Source: Adiantum capillus-veneris
Lineage: Eukaryota > Streptophyta > Polypodiopsida > Polypodiales > Pteridaceae
Length of the DNA: 64,000 nt
NCBI GenBank assembly: GCA_014529385.2
Contig: CM043969.1
Coordinates: forward strand, 29,468,946 to 29,532,945
Direction: 5' to 3'
Shown here piece after piece: positions 58,035-64,000 of this stretch. A program made the position numbers and the translations under genes. The notes beneath the pieces are model-generated. The model was not told where the DNA came from and searched no databases. It saw only the letters and a list, made by a program, of their open reading frames with translations. Within the stretch, counting starts at the first letter, position 1. Each line of letters opens with the position of its first letter.

Positions 58035-59384
58035 GTGGTGTGGTAAGTTTTCCATGGTGAATCCCCAGGGTGTAGCTCCCACCCATCAGATTTCAACTGC
58101 TCGTGTGTGAGGGCTCTTTTGACCACCGCACCAGCCCCGTCGTGTTCACCCTTTCCATGGCCTGAAGCAAAGAAATTGTGCGTCATTTCAACACGTGTCA
58201 TATTGAAGAATCGTGCAACAAAATAGAATGGCCACCTTGATTTGAATTGTGATGCAGCACCATCCGACCACACCCAATGTTGCTTGACACTATAGCCATG
58301 TATTTTCAACCATTCATTGCGCAAAAGGAAACAGTGCTGCACAAACAAAGTGTCATGTGTCTTGTCTCGTCAGAGATGTAGAAGTGAGTCGTCTTTTGTA
58401 TTTCATCAAGCACATCACGTCAGTATGAAATGTGAACAAAGATTGTGACCTGAGATGAATACCAATGCATTGGCTAGATCTCATCCAACACCTTGAAGGA
58501 GTAACTCTCTGCAAAATCCACTATAGACACCACTACATCGTCAGGAAAATTGGCCAAACACTCCTTGAACTGTTGAGCTTGCCACCTATACAAGTAGTTG
58601 TGTTTGATGAACTTCCCTAGTTTCCCTTGGAGCACATAAATGAAACTCATCGGGCTGAGCTACTGAACCACGAGGTCTTTTTGACATTTATCTAGACCTT
58701 ATTCATCCTTTTCTTGTGTAGGAACCTTGTCAAAAAGCTTGACAGTCATTCTAGAGATACCATCACTCTCTTTGACGGGACACAACAAGAGCCTTTCAAT
58801 CCCTCAATCAGTGCATGTTCCAAAAAGAAATTTGCTATAGTGGAAAGCACTATTAGTTGGCTTTGGACACAATACAGAATCCCATAATTTTATCAAGGAT
58901 GAAAACGTGGTTTTTGATGCTGTGTATTGCGCTATTCCACCACTCGAATTGCACACAAGACACCCGTAAAAGCATGACATTCCATGTAGCCCGTATCTTC
59001 CATGACACTTCTGATTTAAGCCTCTAGTCAAGTAAACAAGTTGAACATGATTCATAACAGCAGGTGTTGTGGTCCTTCAACTTGCATACAAAGTATGGCT
59101 TTAGACCCTCAAAGCATCTAAGGGACATCCTAATGTTAGGACGAGCCTCCTGGAATCGCATGTACAAATCATTTTGCCACACAAAAGACATTTAAAAATA
59201 CTATAAAGTACTGAAATCTAGTTGCAACACTTACCTACTACCACCTCGGGGTAGTGGGTAAGACTTCACCTTTTGTCCACAAAAAAGTAGGTATGTCATT
59301 TCTCCACCTTTTCAACCAAATTGAGGTGCGGTTGGTTGAGCAGTGGGAGTTGGTGAAGAGTGGGAGTTGGAGTCCACCAGTGGA

Positions 59385-60330
59385 GCAATTTAATGCACTT
59401 GGAGAACACTCTGAAGCACTTTGGGGCACTTTTAAGCACTTTGCAACACTTTGGGGCACTTGAAAGCACTTTGGGGCACTTTCAAGCAACATGTTATGCA
59501 CTTTGGTGCCCTTTGAAGCACTCTGCAGCACCATAAATCACTTTGGGGCACTTGAAAGCACTTTGAAGCACTTCAGTGCACTTTGAGAGCACTCTGAGGC
59601 ACTTTAAGAGCACGTTGAGGCACTTGATAGCACTCTAAAGCACTTTACCAGCCCTTTGGTGCACTTTGAACTACTTTGGTGTGCACTTTGGAAGCACTCT
59701 AAACTACTTGGTGGCACTTTAAAAGCACTTTGTGGCACTTCAAAGCACTTTGAGGCACTCTGTGGCACGTTCAAGCACTATGAAGCACTTTATGGCAATT
59801 TCAAGCACTATGAAGCACTTTTAAAGCACTATGAAGCACTTTGGTGCACTAAATAGCACCGTGTGGCACTTTGAAGCACGCTGAAGCACTGTAAAACACT
59901 TTTTGACGCTTTCAAACACTCTAAAGTACTTTGAAGCACTCTGCAACACTTTAAAGCACTTTTGGGCACTTGAAAGTACTCTGAAGTACACTTTAAGGGC
60001 TCTTTGAAAGCACTTCAGTGCTATTTAAGAGCATTCTGAGACACTTTATGGCACTCTGCAGCACTCCAAAGCACTTTAGAGTTTAGAAAGTACTCTAAAG
60101 TACTTTGTGGCACTTTCAAGCACCATGAAGCAATTTAGTGCACTTTGGAAGCGCTCTAAAATACTTTGAAGCACTTTTTGGCGCTTCCATGCACACTGAG
60201 ATGCACTTTTCTGGCGCTTTCAAGCATTTGCAGGCTCTAAAAGTGATGCACTTTGAAGCACTTTGAGACACTTATAAAGCATTTCAAAGCTTTTGCAGGC
60301 ACCCAAAATTACTAAGTAAAGCATTGTGAC
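59385..60330. repeat. AAGCACTT array C
   Basis: Nearly 1 kb of GCACTTTGAAGCACTTTGGG-like units in one orientation, period near 20 bp with 10-bp half units. It lies in an apparent intron of the minus-strand gene and reads AAAGTGCTT in its sense strand. Confidence 0.9.
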
Positions 60331-60795
60331 ACACTTTGAAGATGTTCTGGCTGACATACCTGAGGTAAATCGAGGAGATGCACTGGATGCACCACATGTG
60401 CCCTCTTGTTGATTCTCTTTCAATTGACATCTTTCTTGTTTGGGAAGATGCAGGTTTCCATTGACGAGAATTGAAACACCATTTCTGTGGTTTTGATTGT
60501 TAAGGTATTGGTCCTATTTTGTTGACGTTGATACGTGTCAAAGGGAAGTGACCCCTCCTCCATATCAGTTTGCAGCCAAAAACTGGCTCCCACGACATTT
60601 CTTTTATGAAGTCCTAATGCCTTTGCAACATCATTATTGCTCATTACATTGTCAGACCCATTGAATCCATTGAGGCATGCCATGACAGTAGCCCGTTTCA
60701 AAAATAGCTCATCGTTTGAATGAGGAGTCACCTCAAACAATGTATGACAAATGTTAGAGAAAATCAGCCTCCCAACTGTCACCTATGTAGGTTGC

Positions 60796-61075
60796 AACAC
60801 TGAGAACATTGTATGACTGAGAAGTTGCTGTAGAATGCTCCATTGAAGACCCTCAGAAAGCCCGTTTGTTTGATTACGCCAACACTTCGCAGCTGCCTTA
60901 CAGATTTTCTTTACCTCTTGCTCATCAACGTTACCAACACTGAGAACATTGGATGACTGAGAAGTTGCTGTAGAATGCTCCATTGAAGACCCTCGGAAAG
61001 CCCGTTTGTTTGATTACACCAACACTTCGCAACTGCCCTACAAATTTTCTTTGCCTCTTGCTCATCAATGTTACC
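60796..61075. repeat. 140-bp tandem duplication in the GHGKG gene 5' region
   Basis: 60796-60935 and 60936-61075 are nearly identical and encode the same AKCW.NQTNGLSEGLQWSILQQLLSH segment. The 140-bp length is not a multiple of three. Confidence 0.85.
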
Positions 61076-61307
61076 ATCCTCTCGCGCTTGTGTCATTCTT
61101 TTTTGCATGTTTCTTTGTTCCCTCTTCTTTGCAGCCCAGTAGTTTCGTAGACTCGGCAGAAGATCCCTTGGGATATGTTGTGTAGCAGATAATGGAGGAA
61201 GGTAAAGGGGGCTTGTACTGCCATTATGAGTATTTTGTGATTCCATGTGGAACGTGCAAGGATGCTATTGAAACGACAATGAAGACAATCAAAACAATGC
61301 CATAGTA

Positions 61308-61430
<123 letters not shown>

Positions 61431-61509
61431 TTCATTGAAGGTAAATATGTTTGGCAATGAGGAGCTGGTTGATATGGCTTTGTGCTACGCCCTCAAGCAC
61501 CTGCATTGC

Positions 61510-61610
<101 letters not shown>

Positions 61611-61809
61611 AATTATCCTCCGCGGAGGTCAGATATGACCCATGGGACCGAAAGAAAAGCATTACAAAGGAGTTCTTCTAAATAGGGGGATCGTGAGATA
61701 CATCTCAGTTAAGGACTGAGGGTCCAAAGAGGTGTCAAAAGAAAAGTTAAAATAAACAAAACTAAGAAGGGGAAAGTGAGGAGGGAGCCGGCTTGGGAGT
61801 TCGAAACTC

Positions 61810-62517
61810 CTAGATGATGGCTTTACCTCCTCGATAGACTGCCCATTTCCCTGCTGTGCGTGCTTCTCGCATCTTCTGGAGTTCTACCTTTTTTTGTTTG
61901 AGTTGGGTGGGTGTGAGATCTTCTGCAAACCAAATTTTAGTATCCCTGAGAAGCCTTGATTGCTCAAGGAGTTTGATTCGATCCGCCTTGGTCTTGAAAG
62001 TGAGGATTGCGTGATTGGTGCGATGCTCATGTGTAAGAAAGGTGATTGTTGCTGGATCCCATTGTACCAAGGGGGTTACTGCTTGGATACGGGCAAAGCA
62101 CTCGTGAAACTTGTGATCTCCCTCCCCTTTCCAGTCACTTGGGAGCCCGCCGATACGAACATTGAGGGAGACGTCCTCTTGTCGTTGTCGCTCGCGTAAC
62201 GTGGATGCCACATGGTCTTCGACCTTGTTGGAGATAACCTCTTGCACTTGATTCTTGATCGCCTTTGTGAGGGTGGTTTCTACCTCTGCCGTTGTTTTGT
62301 TGAGTCTGGCTTCCATTTGCTCTATCTCCTCTTTCTTGCTGTTTTCCATTGTGTTGAGTCGAGTCTCGATGGCGACGATTCTCTGTTTCAACTCGTCGTT
62401 CTCTTTGCGAAGCCTTTCGACTTCATTTTGGAGGCGGGCAGTGCTGTCCATCTTTGGGGGTGTTGCCACGACCCCGACGAAAGTGAGTTTTCCGGGGGAC
62501 GAAGCCCTTGTAGCCAT
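61810..62517 (-). CDS. LINE (L1-type) ORF1 protein
   Basis: 235 codons from the first in-frame ATG at 62517, with no stop; the open frame extends upstream to 62661 without an ATG. The N-terminus is basic and disordered. Residues about 25-95 form a heptad-rich coiled coil (LQNEVERLRKENDELKQRI..). An RRM-like part follows (LNVRIGGLPSDW, AILTFKTKADRIKLLEQSR), then a basic C-terminal domain (LTPTQLKQKKVELQKMREAR). This is the layout of L1 ORF1p, an RNA-binding trimer that packages LINE RNA. ORF2 should follow to the left, but only microsatellites and other sequence are present. It is intact yet orphaned, so possibly a truncated LINE. Confidence 0.75.
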   Translation of the reverse strand: MATRASSPGKLTFVGVVATPPKMDSTARLQNEVERLRKENDELKQRIVAIETRLNTMENSKKEEIEQMEARLNKTTAEVETTLTKAIKNQVQEVISNKVEDHVASTLRERQRQEDVSLNVRIGGLPSDWKGEGDHKFHECFARIQAVTPLVQWDPATITFLTHEHRTNHAILTFKTKADRIKLLEQSRLLRDTKIWFAEDLTPTQLKQKKVELQKMREARTAGKWAVYRGGKAII

Positions 62518-62813
62518 GCGTGTGTTTTTTCCTGCACGCTGAGTCTGATGCAGCCTCTCGCGTCCTGCACCTGCTGAGTGTTGCTGTTCTGTGCGCCTTC
62601 TCCGACTGTGGGCCTTTAGAGTGGTAACCTTTGCAAAATTGGGCAGGGCACCAGCGAGCAACGCAAGACCAGGTCGACGTGCAGGATGAGCGGAGACCAG
62701 CAGAGCAGGGGTTCTCTTGAGTCGGGTGGGGGCGAGCTAAGGCTTGATGCCCCCCCACAGGGCAGCCCCTCGCCCAGGGGGAGGCTGGGAAGGAAGAGAG
62801 AAACGGCTAACGA

Positions 62814-62938
<125 letters not shown>

Positions 62939-62959
62939 GAGAGAGATGAATAACCCACC

Positions 62960-64000
62960 ACCCATTTCATCTCCTCCCAAAGGAGTCTCCAAGACACTTC
63001 TTTTTGGTACCACCTAAACATGATATCACCCCTAGACCTTGGTCTTTAGGATCTAGACCCTAAACTGCAAGAATACGACCAAGATATTGCATCTTTGTTT
63101 GCATAAAGGCACATTTCCTCTTCTTGGCATTTGAATCTTGCTTCCTTAATAAGTAGATCAAAACCTAGCTGAGATTATCTAAATGTTCTTCCTTAGAATG
63201 GCTATAAACAAGTATGTCGTCCAAGAAAAAAACTACAAATTTATCTAAGCAAGGGCGCAAGACCGTGTTTATAAGTGTCATTAATGAACTTGGAGCATTT
63301 GTCAGTCCAAAGGGAAGAACAAGAAATTCAAAATGTCCATATTGTGTTCAAAAAGCTATTTTAGGAATATCTCTGACATTAATTTGTAATTAATTTTATA
63401 CCGACCTTAAATCAATCTTTGTGAAGTATATATAGCTCCATAGAGTTGATAAAAAAACTCATCGACTCTAAGCTTAGGGTACTTATTCTTTAGGGTAACC
63501 TTATTTGGACCCCGATAATCTACGCACATGTGCATAGAACCGTCCTTCTTTCTTGTCAAGTCTTTAGCTTCACTTTGACTAAGCCTATATCCTAGTTGCT
63601 TATAGGTTTTCTATCTAGCTACACGTCTATGCTATGTTGTATTTCCCTCTCTTTCGATAAACTAGAAGGTAAATATTCCAAAAAGACATTGTTAAATCTT
63701 CCAAAAAACAATCTATACAATGTAGTATTTCCAATTAAATTTGGAGGTAAATCTTTCTAGAGTTAAATTTTCCCTCTCTGGAGTTAAAAACATCGTTATA
63801 GTCGCACAATACTCAATTAAGCTTATCACATTGAGACATTGTATCTTCATGTACAAGTAAAGTAGACAAGCATGAAAAAAGATAAATATTCTCTATCTAT
63901 TTGCTTTCCACAATAACAACAAAACTAGAATGCATACTTATTTTCTTTTTGTAGGAACTACAAAACTAGAATGTTTACTTACTGATACACATCAATCAAA
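62960..64000 (-). pseudogene. Gypsy-3 reverse transcriptase remnant, runs off the right edge
   Basis: Minus-strand readings include LPSSLSKEREIQHSIDV (RT entry), [52 protein letters not shown] (motif with intact LDD near 63220) and KCAFMQTKMQYLGRIL. These are the standard gypsy RT blocks 1-6 in order. Stops and shifts break the frame throughout. The element's other parts lie beyond the window. Confidence 0.8.

Larger units (their letters stand above)
56600..61246 (-). pseudogene. SDGxxxQFK / GHGKGxxDGAG family gene, multi-exon, decayed
   Basis: Minus-strand parts in order: MESQNTHNGS.. with a coiled coil (61246-60911), ALGLHKRNVVGASFW (60600), an exon ending at GTAAGT (59238), FEGLKPYFVCKLKDHNTCC and HGMSCFYGCLVC (59100-58950), ERLLLCPVKESDG, FVQHCFLLRNEW, HWVWSDGAASQFKSRWPF, NFFASGHGKGEHDGAGAVVKRA (58140), donor GTAAGT (58034), intron to 57326, CAFWEVKLDDVDR, LLSCFCGACIKG, FAVTAEEAGADFYVLK (56930). 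I know these motifs only from uncharacterised plant and animal proteins. D/E-rich spacing suggests an RNase H-fold nuclease, perhaps transposase-derived; this is inference. Several stops, one shift near 58360 and a 140-bp duplication disable it. Confidence 0.6.

Overview
This window is nuclear DNA from a land plant with a large, repeat-rich genome. It contains nested Ty1/copia and Ty3/gypsy LTR retrotransposons, LINEs, a CACTA transposase and very long AG/CT and AC microsatellites. Host-like genes are few and broken. The style of the gypsy elements, the degenerate FCP1-like gene and the intronic AAGTGCTT arrays suggest a seed-free plant, most likely a fern. That is inference and not proven by the sequence.

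Layout. Copia-1 (1-4086, minus) has a short 185-bp 5' LTR, a tRNA-iMet primer site, a long leader and one polyprotein frame broken by a single TGA; its 3' part lies outside the window. Then comes an old plus-strand Copia-5 remnant (about 4430-7030). An AG microsatellite is followed by a LINE ORF2 tail (8290-9288) fused to the 5' half of Copia-2 (9289-11219). At 12.7-13.6 kb is a CACTA (En/Spm) transposase fragment with a recognisable 89-bp intron. The 14.4-16.1 kb stretch is almost pure microsatellite. Copia-4 (16.43-20.64 kb, plus) is a decayed relative of Copia-2 and Copia-3. From 20.7 to 25.3 kb I see no gene, but there is a 380-bp foldback unit around a tRNA-like box A/B head. A solo LTR (25352-26232, AACTC duplication) carries a GGCCGGT minisatellite and a TATA box.

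The centre is a clear nest. Gypsy-1 (27556-41425, AAAGG duplication) has its 3' LTR split by the nearly intact Copia-3 (28103-33288, TGATA duplication). Without Copia-3, Gypsy-1 is about 8.7 kb. It codes for Gag, a protease and an unrecognised proline/lysine-rich region, but I see no reverse transcriptase, RNase H or integrase, so it looks non-autonomous. Gypsy-2 (41517-50053), only 86 bp away, has the full gag-PR-RT-RH-IN order, but in-frame tandem duplications hit both the RT catalytic loop and the integrase core.

From 50.4 to 61.3 kb there is a gypsy integrase scrap and then two convergent decayed multi-exon genes. The plus-strand gene ends in an FCP1/NIF-like HAD domain. The minus-strand gene belongs to an uncharacterised family with SDG..QFK and GHGKG..DGAG motifs, possibly an RNase H-fold transposase derivative. 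Three arrays built on AAGTGCTT/AAGCACTT lie in the apparent introns and in the gap between them, and one is interrupted by a tiny LINE-type insertion with a 13-bp target duplication. The right edge holds a LINE ORF1 gene (61810-62517) and a decayed gypsy RT (62960-64000).

Most coding material here is transposon-derived and disabled. Copia-3 and the LINE ORF1 are the best preserved.
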